NCBI RefSeq assembly: GCF_026013525.1
Contig: NZ_JAPDRA010000007.1
Coordinates: 125,198 to 189,197, forward strand
DNA from: Sphingomonas canadensis
GTDB lineage: Bacteria > Pseudomonadota > Alphaproteobacteria > Sphingomonadales > Sphingomonadaceae
Direction: 5' to 3'
Length of the DNA: 64,000 nucleotides
This document shows, in pieces, positions 10,101 through 17,753 of this stretch. Position 1 is the stretch's first letter. Every line of letters starts with the position of its first letter. The notes beneath the pieces were generated by a model, which was not told the origin of the DNA, made no database searches, and worked only from the letters and a program-made list of their open reading frames with translations. The position numbers and the translations under genes are program-made.

Positions 10101-10468
10101 GCGAGCGGCTCGATGCCGGCGTGGAGCTCAGCCGGGCGATCATCGAGGGCACCACCGAGAAGATGCGTGCGGTGGTGATGACGGGATTCGTGCCGGCAAT
10201 CGGCTTCGTGCCGATGGCGCTGGCCCACGGCACCGGCGCCGAGGTGCAAAAGCCGCTGGCGACCGTCGTCATCGGCGGCCTCATTGCGGCGACCATCCTG
10301 ACGCTGCTCGTCCTCCCTGCGATTTCCAAGGTCGTCCTCGGTTGGGGCGAACGCCTGGCGGCGCGGCGTGAGGAGCGCGTGGCGGCGCAGGGCAACACCC
10401 AACCCGTAGAGCAAGGAGACGGCATGAAAGCGGTCGAAGCCAATGACGGGACGGGAGGCGCGGGCTGA
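7163..10468 (+). CDS. czcA: CzcA-type heavy-metal RND efflux pump
   Basis: Proton-driven inner-membrane pump for divalent cations, 1101 residues, with the RND 12-TM layout. The HME-RND signature DFGLIVDGAVIIIEN is at residues 426-440; its carboxylates D426, D432 and E439 match the proton-relay positions of CzcA. The porter domain and two TM blocks are complete. The C-terminal tail after the last TM is long and hydrophilic (AARREERVAAQGNTQ...). The TGA overlaps an ATG of the IS110 transposase frame (TGATG), so the element begins at or just after the gene; part of the tail may be element-derived. Confidence 0.93.
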   Translation: MIASLIGLSVRARWAVLLLFLAVAGIGVWQLTKLPIDAVPDITNRQVQINTVERGLSPIEIEKRVTFPIETALAGIPGLETTRSLSRNGFSQVTAIFTDQTDLYFARQQVSERLTQARDSLPDGVQPQIGPVTTGLGEVLMYSVDFANPGGKGATIKDGQPGWQRDGSFLTPEGDRLADDVSRAAYLRTVQDWIIRPQLRTVQGVAGIDSIGGYAKQYVVEPDPVKLSNYGISFSELAKALEAANLAVGANYFNRGGEAFLVRADARIRDLDEITDAIVATRGGIPVAIKDVANVRIGGELRTGAASMNGHEAVIGTALMLIGENSRTVAGAVRDRLDSIAKSLPPGIKVTPVLDRSKLVNATVSTVQRNLAEGAILVAAALFLLLGNWRAALIAVLVIPFSFLMMAMGMNAFRVPGNLMSLGALDFGLIVDGAVIIIENCLFRLAHRQEHEGRLLTLRERLEETMRASQEMIKPTVFGQAIILLAFAPLLMFTGVEGKTFSPMAITIMLALVAAFILALTLVPALVALLIRGKVAEKEVWLIAKSKTRYIPLLERAVAKPWPFIGAGFAFFAASIFVFGFLGQEFIPQLDEKNVALASTRVPSVALEQSLMMQRGVEQAVSSLPEVELMFSKTGTAEVATDPMPPNISDGFVILKPQEEWPAGVNTKADVLARIEKVSGAKLGQVYEVSQPIQLRFNELIAGVRGDVAIKLYGDDLDKMGATATRIVAALQTIPGAADVKAEQTSGSPTLEVNFDRAAIARFGLTVEEVADTVAAAMGGREAGLVFEGDRRFEITVRVPDTTRQSLDALANLPVLLPNEVSGKRESVPLSRVAQFRFSEGLNQISRENGKRRVVIQANVRGRDVGSFVAEAQAAVDKVALPAGSYLEWGGQFQNLQAASQRLSIVVPLCFAVIFGLLYMALGGLSRAAAVFLAVPLGLAGGVFTLAMTGIAFSVSAAVGFICLAGVAVLNGLVVMTAIRERLDAGVELSRAIIEGTTEKMRAVVMTGFVPAIGFVPMALAHGTGAEVQKPLATVVIGGLIAATILTLLVLPAISKVVLGWGERLAARREERVAAQGNTQPVEQGDGMKAVEANDGTGGAG

Positions 10469-11855
10469 TGTTGGTTGCCGCGCACAAGCATCCGTGGGTC
10501 GTTGGCGGCCGGTCGATGGGCTTGGTGCCCGTCGCCGGTCACGGAGGTGTTTTCATGCCCTACGACTATCACGTCGGCGTCGACTATCACAAAGCCTATA
10601 CCCATCTCGTCGTCCAGGACGGTGCGGGCCAGACGCTGCGCAGCGGGCGAGTGAAGAACGATCCACGGTCGCTTGCCGGCTTTCTGTCGCCCTATCTCGA
10701 GAACAGCCATGCGGTGATGGAGGCGACCCGCAACTGGACGGTGATGTACGACTGGCTCGACGAGCTGTGCGACGATGTCGTGCTCGCGCATCCGGCCAAG
10801 GTGAAGGCGATCGCGGAAGCGAAGATCAAGACCGACAAGATCGACGCGACCATCCTTGCCCATCTGCTGCGCGCCGACCTGGTGCCCGTAGCCTATGTGC
10901 CCGGCGAAGCGGCCCGCACGCTGCGCCAGGCTTTGCGCGAGCGGATGTTTTACGTCCGCCTGCGAACGATGGTGAAGAACCGGGTCGTGACGATCTTCGA
11001 CCGCTACCCGGAACAGACCCGGGCGCTGCGCGAGGTGACGGACCTGTTCGGCAAGGCCGGCCGAGCGCATCTGGCGGTGCTGAGCGTGTCGGAGATCGAC
11101 CGCATTCAGATCGATAGGTCGATCGCCTTCATCGACGACATCAACGGCCACATCCGTACGGCCGAGGCGACGATCCGGGCGTTCAGCAAGGGCAACGCCG
11201 ATGTCCGGCGGCTGAAGACCATACCAGGGTTGGGTGAGTTCTTCGCCCGGCTCGTGGCCGCCGAGATCGATGACATCGGCCGCTTCCGCTCGGCCGCGAA
11301 GCTTGCCGCCTATGCCGGGCTGGTGCCATCGACCTATTCGAGCGGCGGCAAGACCTTCCACGGCCGGATCATCAAAGCCGGCAACAAGTGGCTGCGCTGG
11401 GCCTTCGTCGAGGCTGTCGCGCCCGCCGTTGCCGCCGATCCGATCCTCAAGTTCGATTACGAGCGCCTGAAGGCGACCAAGGGCGCGAACCGCGCCAAGG
11501 TCGCCGTGGCGCGCAAGCTTCTGACGATCGCCTACCAGGTGCTGCGTGACGAACGCGATTACGAGCGCCGTGATGGGCGGCCGTCAAACGAATCTCGGCT
11601 GTCCTGATGGTCATTTAGCGGGTCCCGCAATGCGGGGCCGCGCTCCCAAGGAGAGTGGGAAGTCGAGGCCGAACGCCGATTTGTGACCGGAACCCCAGCC
11701 GGGGATGCGGGGCACGGATTGGAGATTGGTTGAAGAACCAACGGAGGCGGGCGCCCGTCTCCGAGCAGAGCAACTCGTCCGCTCGGCGCCGACGGACAGC
11801 AAACGAACGGATCCACGAGGAAGCGCCACCCGGCTCAACCTCTTGCATCCTTTCA
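10469..11855 (+). mobile_element. IS110-family insertion element (ends approximate)
   Basis: A single DEDD-type transposase gene with ~85 bp before it and ~260 bp of non-coding, hairpin-rich DNA after it. It is inserted between czcA and the DUF190 gene of what would otherwise be one metal operon. IS110 elements usually lack terminal inverted repeats and target duplications, so the ends cannot be fixed by eye; the limits given are the flanking gene boundary and the DUF190 ribosome site. The long downstream tail fits the IS1111 branch, in which the guide RNA is reported to lie 3' of the transposase. Confidence 0.7.
10555..11607 (+). CDS. IS110-family transposase (DEDD/serine recombinase)
   Basis: 350-residue recombinase. 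The N-terminal RuvC-like DEDD domain shows HVGVDYHKAYTH (D10) and the later acidic cluster KTDKIDATILAH. The C-terminal IS116/IS110/IS902 domain starts at TIPGLGEFFARL and contains YAGLVPSTYSSGGKTFHG, which includes the serine region. The ATG at 10555 has GGAGGTG about 5 nt upstream. The longer frame from 10468 overlaps the czcA stop and lacks conserved residues. No internal stop or frameshift is seen, so the enzyme looks intact. Confidence 0.92.
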   Translation: MPYDYHVGVDYHKAYTHLVVQDGAGQTLRSGRVKNDPRSLAGFLSPYLENSHAVMEATRNWTVMYDWLDELCDDVVLAHPAKVKAIAEAKIKTDKIDATILAHLLRADLVPVAYVPGEAARTLRQALRERMFYVRLRTMVKNRVVTIFDRYPEQTRALREVTDLFGKAGRAHLAVLSVSEIDRIQIDRSIAFIDDINGHIRTAEATIRAFSKGNADVRRLKTIPGLGEFFARLVAAEIDDIGRFRSAAKLAAYAGLVPSTYSSGGKTFHGRIIKAGNKWLRWAFVEAVAPAVAADPILKFDYERLKATKGANRAKVAVARKLLTIAYQVLRDERDYERRDGRPSNESRLS

Positions 11856-11868
11856 TTGGAGAATGACA
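11608..11868 (+). ncRNA. Candidate structured RNA downstream of IS110 transposase (possible bridge RNA)
   Basis: No coding frame is supported in these 261 bp, but several stems are visible: GGTCCCGC/GCGGGGCC with a 3-nt loop (11621-11639, one G-U), TCCCA/TGGGA (11644-11660), TTGGTT-GAAG-AACCAA (11726-11741), a 20-bp palindrome GGAGGCGGGC/GCCCGTCTCC with one G-T mismatch (11743-11762), and CCGAGC/GCTCGG around a 14-nt loop (11761-11786). IS1111-branch elements are reported to encode their bridge RNA at this position. The guide loops and the true 5' and 3' ends are not resolved. The extreme 3' part holds the DUF190 ribosome site. Confidence 0.45.
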
Positions 11869-12210
11869 ATGCAGAACCACAGGCTCCTTCGCATCTACAC
11901 CGACGAAGCCGCCTATTTCGGGGACCGCAAGGTCCTCGAGGTAGTCGCCAGTCGCGCGCGCGATGCGCATCTGGCGGGCGCGACGATCCTGGAGGCGCTG
12001 ATCGGTTTCGGCCATTCGGCGCACCAGCACCGCCGCCATGTTCTCGAAAGCGATCGCTCGGTCGTCATCGAGATCATCGACGCGGAGGAAAAGCTGCGCA
12101 GCTTCGCGGCAACGCTCTCCGACGTGCAGGGCATAGGTCTGATCACGCTCGAAGCGGTCGAAGTGCTGGGTGGCAACACCGCACTCCTGACCGGTACGGA
12201 CGCGGCATGA
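11869..12210 (+). CDS. DUF190 (PII-like) protein
   Basis: 113-residue DUF190 domain protein. The family motif LLRIYTDEAAYFGDRKVLE opens it, followed by A-T-I-L-EALIGFG and a VVIEIID strand, the ferredoxin-like fold of PII-like signalling proteins. Small proteins of this kind often accompany ion transporters and may sense nucleotides or metals, but no precise role is established. The ATG at 11869 is preferred to 11863 because GGAGA ends right at the first ATG and is correctly spaced (6 nt) for the second. It was probably cotranscribed with czcA before the IS110 insertion. Confidence 0.75.
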   Translation: MQNHRLLRIYTDEAAYFGDRKVLEVVASRARDAHLAGATILEALIGFGHSAHQHRRHVLESDRSVVIEIIDAEEKLRSFAATLSDVQGIGLITLEAVEVLGGNTALLTGTDAA

Positions 12211-12233
12211 TGAGGGGACGCGGCACTCGGTCG

Positions 12234-12253
12234 CGCGGCTCGGTCGAGCCGCG
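12234..12253 (+). terminator. Intercistronic hairpin between DUF190 and ZIP genes
   Basis: A perfect 8-bp stem CGCGGCTC/GAGCCGCG with loop GGTC lies 24 bp after the DUF190 stop. There is no T-run, so it may act as a processing or attenuation element rather than a full intrinsic terminator. Confidence 0.4.
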
Positions 12254-12313
12254 ATCGGCGGGTGCTGCGTCCTCGCCCGCCAATTGCGCATTTGACCAGC
12301 AAAGGAGGGCCCG

Positions 12314-13000
12314 GTGCCAGTTCTGAGCTATACCATCATTCCGCTCCTCGCGATCCTGCTCGGGTCGATCGTCGCGGTCATTCGACCGCCAGGTCCACGG
12401 GTGGTCAGTGCGATGCAGCACCTCGCCGCGGGTGTGGTGTTCGCTGCCGCGGCGACGGAGATCGTGCCGCAAGTAATGCACGGCGCCTATACGACCGCAA
12501 CCCTGCTCGGTGGCGCGCTCGGCGTGATGACCATGCTCGGCCTCAAGGCCTTTGAAGGCCAGTTTCGCGGGCCGGCGGCACTGCTCGGCGCCATCGCAAT
12601 CGATATTGCCCTCGACGGTCTTGTGCTCGGCCTCGCGTTCGTTGTCGGCACCAAGGCCGGCCTGCTCCTCACCATCGCCCTTACTCTTGAAGTGCTCTTC
12701 CTCGGTCTCACCCTCACGACCGAGCTTGGCGAGACGATCCGCTCCAAGGCCAAGATCATCTGGATCGTCGGCGCGATCGCGCTGCTCATGCCAGGTGGCG
12801 CCGCGCTCGGCCTGTCGGTTGCCGAACTGCCTGCCCCGATCATCGTCGGCTTCCTGAGCTTCGGCCTCATGGCCCTGCTTTACCTCGTCGCCGAGGAGCT
12901 GCTCGCCGAAGCCCACACCAAGAAGGACACACCGCTGGTCACCGCGATGTTCTTCGTCGGTTTCCTAGCCCTCCTGCTGATCGAAGAGACGCTCGGATGA
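12314..13000 (+). CDS. ZIP-family metal transporter
   Basis: 228-residue inner-membrane protein with about seven hydrophobic segments. It carries the ZIP features: a small-residue-rich TM with HLAAGVVFAAAATEIVPQV, and a later TM with IAIDIALDGLVLGLAF, where the usual His is replaced by acidic residues. ZIP proteins move Zn2+ and other divalent cations. The start is GTG at 12314, with AAGGAGG about 6 nt upstream. It lies in the czc block before the P1B-4 ATPase. The direction of transport is not evident from sequence. Confidence 0.8.
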   Translation: MPVLSYTIIPLLAILLGSIVAVIRPPGPRVVSAMQHLAAGVVFAAAATEIVPQVMHGAYTTATLLGGALGVMTMLGLKAFEGQFRGPAALLGAIAIDIALDGLVLGLAFVVGTKAGLLLTIALTLEVLFLGLTLTTELGETIRSKAKIIWIVGAIALLMPGGAALGLSVAELPAPIIVGFLSFGLMALLYLVAEELLAEAHTKKDTPLVTAMFFVGFLALLLIEETLG

Positions 13001-13043
13001 GCACGCCACGCGTTCACGAAATTCACCCGGAAGGATCGAATCT

Positions 13044-15584
13044 ATGAGCGCCAAGCTCCGCCTGGATATTCCCGTCATCCTGCCAGAGGTCCCCGACGCC
13101 GCCGACGCTTGCGTTGGAAGGTTGATGGGCGAGCTCACCGGCAGGCCCGGCATCGAGCAGGTTCATGTCGTGAAGGGCGAAGCCCCCGAGGCTCCGGCGC
13201 AGCTATGCGTTCACTACGACCCGGACACGCTCTCGCTCGCCCGGATCAACGACATTGTCGTCGGCGCCGGCGCCAAGCTCACCGAGGCGTTTGGGCATTT
13301 GGCCTTGAATGTCGACGGCATCGGCCATCAGCGCAAAGCGCGCAGCGTCTCGGAGCAGCTCATGCGCGTGAAGGGCGTGCTGGAGGCGGAAGCCAGCGCG
13401 GCTGGCATGATCCGGATCGAGTTCGATCGCGACGCGGTCACCGAAGAGGCGCTACGGAGCTTTCTCGGCCAGCTTGGCATCCATGAGCGCCAGGGGCGCG
13501 TCGTCAAGCAGCCCTCCGCAGCAAAGGATCATGCCGAGGCGAAGCCAGGTTCGGCGCATGCGCACAAGCCCGGCGAGAAACACGATCATGGCGACCATGA
13601 CCATGACCATGGCGATGCCGAAGGCGGGCACGACCATTCGCACGGCGGCATCTTCGGGCCGAACAGTGAACTGATCTTCGCGCTGCTGTGCGGTGCCCTG
13701 CTCGGTATCGGCTTCGGAATCGAGAAGCTTGTGGCGACGCCGGCATGGGTGCCGCTCGCCTTCTTCATCGGCGCCTACGGGTTCGGCGGCTTCTTCACGC
13801 TGCGCGAGGCGATCGACAATCTGAAGCTGAAGCGCTTCGAGATCGACACGCTGATGCTGGTCGCCGCGGCAGGCGCCGCAGCTCTGGGGGCCTGGGCCGA
13901 AGGCGCGCTGCTGTTGTTCCTGTTCAGCCTCGGGCATGCGCTCGAACACTACGCGATGGGTCGCGCCAAGCGGGCGATCGAAGCGCTGGCCGAGCTTGCT
14001 CCGCAGACCGCCTTGATCCGCCGGGATGGCAAGGAAAACGAGATCCCGGTAGAGGAGCTGGAGATCGGCGACACCGTGATCGTCAAGCCCGACGAGCGGA
14101 TCGCTGCCGACGGCTTCCTCATCAAGGGCACCAGCAGCGTCAATCAGGCGCCCGTCACCGGTGAGAGCATGCCGGTCGACAAGCGGCCGGTCGTCGACCA
14201 CGCCGCCGCGACCGCTGCCCCTGAAACCCTCGAGTCCGCCTACCGGGTCTTCGCCGGCACGATAAACGGCAGCGGCCTTATCGAGATCGAGGTCACAAGG
14301 AAGTCGAGCGACAGCGCACTCGCCAAGGTGGTCAAGATGGTGAGCGAGGCGGAGACGCAACGCTCCCCGACCCAGCGCTTCACCGACCGCTTCGAGCGCA
14401 TCTTCGTGCCCTCGGTCCTCGCGCTCACCGTCGCGTTGCTGTTCGCCTGGGTCGTAGTCGACGAGCCGTTCCGCGACAGCTTCTACCGTGCGATGGCGGT
14501 GCTGGTCGCCGCCAGCCCCTGCGCGCTCGCGATCGCAACGCCGAGCGCCGTCCTGTCGGGCGTCGCTCGGGCCGCTCGCGGCGGCGTGCTGGTTAAGGGT
14601 GGCGGACCACTGGAGAATCTCGGCTCGCTGAACGCCATCGCGTTCGACAAGACCGGGACGCTGACCGAAGGTCGGCCGCGCATCACCGACGTCATCCCGG
14701 TCGACGGCGTATCCCAGTCGGACCTGCTGTCCATCGCCGTCGCAGTCGAACGGCTGAGTCATCACCCGCTGGCGCGCGCGATCGCCGAGGACGGGCTCGA
14801 CCGCGTTGGCGATCTGGCCATTCCGACCGCGAGCGATCTGGAGAGCCTGACCGGTCGCGGCGTCCGCGCGAAACTGGACGGCGCGACGATCCTGATCGGC
14901 AAGGCCGAGATGTTCGGCAGCGACGGTGTTGCCCCGCTCTCGGCCGAGATGTCGGACGCGATCGCGAAGCTGCGCTCGGGCGGGCGCACCACGATGATCG
15001 TGCGACGCGACGACAAGGATTTGGGCGCCATCGGCCTGATGGATACGCCGCGCAAGTCCGCCAAGGATACCCTCGCTCGCCTCCGCAAGCTCGGCATCAC
15101 GCGGATGATCATGATCTCAGGAGACAATCAGAAGGTCGCCGAGGCCATCGCCGCCGAAGTCGGGATCGACGAAGCGATCGGCGACCTGATGCCCGAGGAC
15201 AAGGTCGATGCGATCCGCAAGCTGCGCGACAAGGGCAAGGTCGCGATGGTCGGCGACGGGGTCAATGACGCGCCCGCCATGGCCAACGCCACGGTCGGTA
15301 TTGCGATGGGAGCCGCGGGCTCGGACGTGGCTCTCGAGACCACGGACGTGGCGTTGATGGCAGACGATCTCGCCCACCTGCCGTTCGCGGTCGGCCTCAG
15401 CCGCAGCACGCGCGCAATCATCCGCCAGAATGTGTTCGTCAGTCTCGGCGTCGTGGCCCTGCTCGTCCCGGCGACGATCTTGGGCCTCGGCATCGGCCCG
15501 GCGGTGGCAGCGCACGAAGGTTCCACGCTGCTGGTGGTGTTCAACGCGCTTCGGCTGCTGGCATATCGGGACCGCGGCGCGTGA
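13044..15584 (+). CDS. P1B-4-type heavy-metal ATPase (Co/Zn/Cd)
   Basis: ATP-driven inner-membrane metal exporter of 846 residues. Two N-terminal HMA-like folds without CxxC are followed by a His/Asp-rich linker (HDHGDHDHDHGD around residue 180). Then come the TM domain with the SPC ion site (S491-P492-C493), the phosphorylation motif DKTGT (D535), ATP-binding region and hinge GDGVNDAPA, and a last-TM motif HEGST (H824). SPC with HEG[GS]T defines the P1B-4 subclass (CzcP/CoaT/CtpD-like). The next gene starts inside its stop codon. The His-rich linker suggests Zn or Co handling. Confidence 0.9.
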   Translation: MSAKLRLDIPVILPEVPDAADACVGRLMGELTGRPGIEQVHVVKGEAPEAPAQLCVHYDPDTLSLARINDIVVGAGAKLTEAFGHLALNVDGIGHQRKARSVSEQLMRVKGVLEAEASAAGMIRIEFDRDAVTEEALRSFLGQLGIHERQGRVVKQPSAAKDHAEAKPGSAHAHKPGEKHDHGDHDHDHGDAEGGHDHSHGGIFGPNSELIFALLCGALLGIGFGIEKLVATPAWVPLAFFIGAYGFGGFFTLREAIDNLKLKRFEIDTLMLVAAAGAAALGAWAEGALLLFLFSLGHALEHYAMGRAKRAIEALAELAPQTALIRRDGKENEIPVEELEIGDTVIVKPDERIAADGFLIKGTSSVNQAPVTGESMPVDKRPVVDHAAATAAPETLESAYRVFAGTINGSGLIEIEVTRKSSDSALAKVVKMVSEAETQRSPTQRFTDRFERIFVPSVLALTVALLFAWVVVDEPFRDSFYRAMAVLVAASPCALAIATPSAVLSGVARAARGGVLVKGGGPLENLGSLNAIAFDKTGTLTEGRPRITDVIPVDGVSQSDLLSIAVAVERLSHHPLARAIAEDGLDRVGDLAIPTASDLESLTGRGVRAKLDGATILIGKAEMFGSDGVAPLSAEMSDAIAKLRSGGRTTMIVRRDDKDLGAIGLMDTPRKSAKDTLARLRKLGITRMIMISGDNQKVAEAIAAEVGIDEAIGDLMPEDKVDAIRKLRDKGKVAMVGDGVNDAPAMANATVGIAMGAAGSDVALETTDVALMADDLAHLPFAVGLSRSTRAIIRQNVFVSLGVVALLVPATILGLGIGPAVAAHEGSTLLVVFNALRLLAYRDRGA

Positions 15585-16060
15585 TCGCGGTCGAGAACGA
15601 GATCGCCGTCGCCGCGCCGCCGGCTAAGGTCTGGCGGATCCTGACGGACTTTCCCGGCTACAAGACTTGGCATCCGTTCATCCGCCTGACGGGCGAGGCC
15701 AAGGCCGGGGCGGAGATCGATTATGAGTACACCAGCGACCTGCGCACCGGCCGCAAGCGGCATTCGCCGGGCAAGATCACCCGTCTTGAACGCAATGTCG
15801 CATTCGAGTGGGCCATGGGGATCCGCCATTTCTTTGAGCAGGTAGAACGCTACGAGCTGGCGCCGCATCCGCTCGGCACCAGGCTGCACCATCGCGTCGA
15901 GTTTCGGGGGATGGTCGGCTTCCTGTTTCGGGGCCGCCCGAGCCGAGCGAGCCACGCCCGCATGTGTAAGGCCGACGATGCGCTTCGCACTCTGCTTGCG
16001 GGCAAGAAGCCATCGCCCGCCAAACCACCAGCCCGTAACGGCAGGAAGCAGCGCCGATGA
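15581..16060 (+). CDS. SRPBCC-family protein
   Basis: 159 residues with the START/polyketide-cyclase-like ligand-pocket pattern: AAPPAKVWRILTDFPGYKTWHPFI at the N-terminus, central strands and a C-terminal helix. It has a basic Pro/Lys-rich tail. The GTG start at 15581 overlaps the ATPase stop (GTGA), so it is translationally coupled to the pump. Ligand and role are unknown. A second SRPBCC gene sits in the copper block at 46383. Confidence 0.75.
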   Translation: MIAVENEIAVAAPPAKVWRILTDFPGYKTWHPFIRLTGEAKAGAEIDYEYTSDLRTGRKRHSPGKITRLERNVAFEWAMGIRHFFEQVERYELAPHPLGTRLHHRVEFRGMVGFLFRGRPSRASHARMCKADDALRTLLAGKKPSPAKPPARNGRKQRR

Positions 16061-16332
16061 CCGGCGATGGCGGAGAAGATCGGCCCACGCCCCCGCGTGC
16101 GCGCGCGAACGGCGGCCGGCAGTGGTCCGAAGACGAGGATGCGCAATTGCGCGCGCTCATCGCCGCACGCGAACCCCCGGCCGCGATCGCCCGGCGGATG
16201 CAGCGGACGCAGGATGCCATTCGCGGGAGAGCCGGCCAGCTCGGTCTCGCGGTACCCTCACCACTACGGCCCTGGCGCAGGCATTGGGGCCGGGCGCTGC
16301 GCGAAGAGCTTGATCGTGAAATCGACAAGTAG
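16057..16332 (+). CDS. Small Myb/SANT-like putative DNA-binding protein
   Basis: 91 residues. The core WSEDEDAQLRALIAAREPP followed by IARRMQRTQDAIRGRAGQLGL looks like a Myb/SANT-type three-helix DNA-binding unit, in a basic protein. The ATG overlaps the SRPBCC stop (ATGA), completing a three-gene translationally coupled run with the P1B-4 ATPase. It may be a local regulator; no target site is evident. Confidence 0.6.
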   Translation: MTGDGGEDRPTPPRARANGGRQWSEDEDAQLRALIAAREPPAAIARRMQRTQDAIRGRAGQLGLAVPSPLRPWRRHWGRALREELDREIDK

Positions 16333-16432
16333 ATTAGAGATCCGGGGACCCGGCCTCGGCAGACGGCGACCGAGCCGCCGGCGACAGCATACCCGCCAGC
16401 AGAAGCGCCACGCTGTCGCATCCGGGACCACA

Positions 16433-16597
16433 TCAGCCGGACGGCTCGCCGGCATCGGCCGAGCCTCGTTCACCGGTCCCATCGACATCCTCCGAAATCT
16501 CGTTCCTCAGCCGCGGCCCGAACTCCATGCGCCGGTTGAGGGTTTCGACGAACCGCTCCCAGCGTTCCCTGCCCATGGCCTGGGCCGCGGCAAGCGC
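16433..16597 (-). pseudogene. Possible 3' remnant of an unrecognised protein gene
   Basis: On the minus strand a frame reads LAAAQAMGRERWERFVETLN and continues to a stop at 16433. The composition looks like the C-terminal end of a real protein, but no family is recognised and it loses its upstream part where the AbiEii-like sequence begins on the other strand. It could be a truncated mobile-element gene or chance. Between 16333 and 16433 nothing else is seen. Confidence 0.25.
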
Positions 16598-17405
16598 GGT
16601 GTTTCGCGACGATCTCGGCGAAGCCTATTCGGTCGAGGATTTGCAGGGGATGACCGGCAAGAAGCGGGAAAAGGCGCTCGATGCCATTCGCGAAGCGTGC
16701 GAGGCCTTCATCAACGGCAGCATGCTCGACAATCTCACGCGGATCGCAGCCGAGACGTCGGAGCGAAACGGCATCGCCACGGGCCAGCTGACGATCGTGC
16801 CCGACGACAAGGACAAGCAGACCCTGCTCGTCCGCTATCCGACCGCCACCGACTATGACGCCTATATCCCCAAGGCCGTGAAGATCGAATCCGGCGCCAA
16901 GTCCGCGCTCGACCCGAATTCGATCCGCTCGATCCGCCCCTATCTCGAGCTGGACGCGCCGGGCCTCGATCTGGAAGTCCCCAACGTCACCGTCGTCGAT
17001 GCCGAGCGGACCTTCTGGGACAAGATCGTCATCCTGCACGGCCTGCGCCACTGGTATGAATCCAAGGATGCGTTGCGCGGCGGCGGCAACCGTATCTCGC
17101 GGCACTATTACGACCTCCACGAACTGATGCAGGCGCCGCTGGGCGAGCAGGCGATCGCCGATCCCGCGCTGGGCGCGGACTGCGTCGCGCACGCGCGCAT
17201 GTTCTTCAATCGCCCGGCATTCGACCTGGCGAGCGCGGTGCCGCCGACCTTCACGCTCATGCCCGAGGGCGAGATGTATGACGCGCTGAAGCTGGACTAT
17301 GCGGCGATGTCGGGCATGATCTTCGGCCCGGCGCCCAGCTTCGAAGCCGTTTCCGAGAGCATCGCTGAACTGGAACGGCGGGTGAATACGGCGAAGGCGA
17401 GCTAA
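16575..17405 (+). pseudogene. AbiEii/AbiGii-type nucleotidyltransferase toxin, N-terminus missing
   Basis: About 276 residues matching the middle and C-terminal parts of the AbiEii toxin family (type IV toxin-antitoxin nucleotidyltransferases). The VVDAERTFWDKIVILHGLRHW segment is diagnostic. The N-terminal GS...D-x-D nucleotidyltransferase motif is absent: the recognisable homology begins near VFRDDLGEAYS (about 16599), directly after an unrelated sequence. No AbiEi antitoxin gene is adjacent. The frame is open to its stop, so a short product might be made from the ATG at 16575, but catalysis is unlikely. Confidence 0.65.
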
Positions 17406-17525
17406 GCCAAAATCGCATCAGTTCCGTGCATGGCCGTAGGTCGCGCGGGCGCAGGCGGTAGCCGCGCCATTTCCAAATCACGCTCCCGACCTCGAGGAAC
17501 CGGCGGCTTGTTTGGTCATCGACCG

Positions 17526-17753
17526 TTAGGTGCAACAGGAGGCATCCGGTCCGGCGAGCTGGATAGGCGGGCATGGCACGGTGCCGTATGAACAAAATAC
17601 ACAGCAATCGCCGGCCTTCGGCCGCAGGAGCGCCCCGCAGCCGGTGCAATCATAGAAGAACTGGCAAGCGTTTGTCGGCATCGTCTCCGACTTCACCGCA
17701 CCGCAAAGTGGACAGGTGAGGATCGATTGGGGAATGAAGGTGCCCTCAGACAT
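17526..17753 (-). CDS. GDCCVxC-domain small Cys-rich protein
   Basis: 75 residues with three Cys clusters: CPLCG near the N-terminus, CTGCG in the middle, and the family hallmark GDCCVFCSYG followed by VPCPP. The last residues are CCT. GDCCVxC proteins travel with mercury or arsenic uptake and sensor genes. The ATG at 17753 overlaps the merT stop by 8 nt, so it is coupled to MerT. It probably binds thiophilic metal in the cytoplasm; no enzymatic role is known. Confidence 0.8.
   Translation of the reverse strand: MSEGTFIPQSILTCPLCGAVKSETMPTNACQFFYDCTGCGALLRPKAGDCCVFCSYGTVPCPPIQLAGPDASCCT

Noticed and set aside
10468..10554. N-terminal extension of the IS110 transposase from the ATG overlapping the czcA stop
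   Set aside because: The extra 29 residues are not family-like; a good GGAGGTG site precedes the ATG at 10555.
17526..17753. Selenocysteine in the GDCCVxC protein
   Set aside because: Some family members are annotated as selenoproteins, but here the motif is encoded by ordinary Cys codons with no in-frame TGA.
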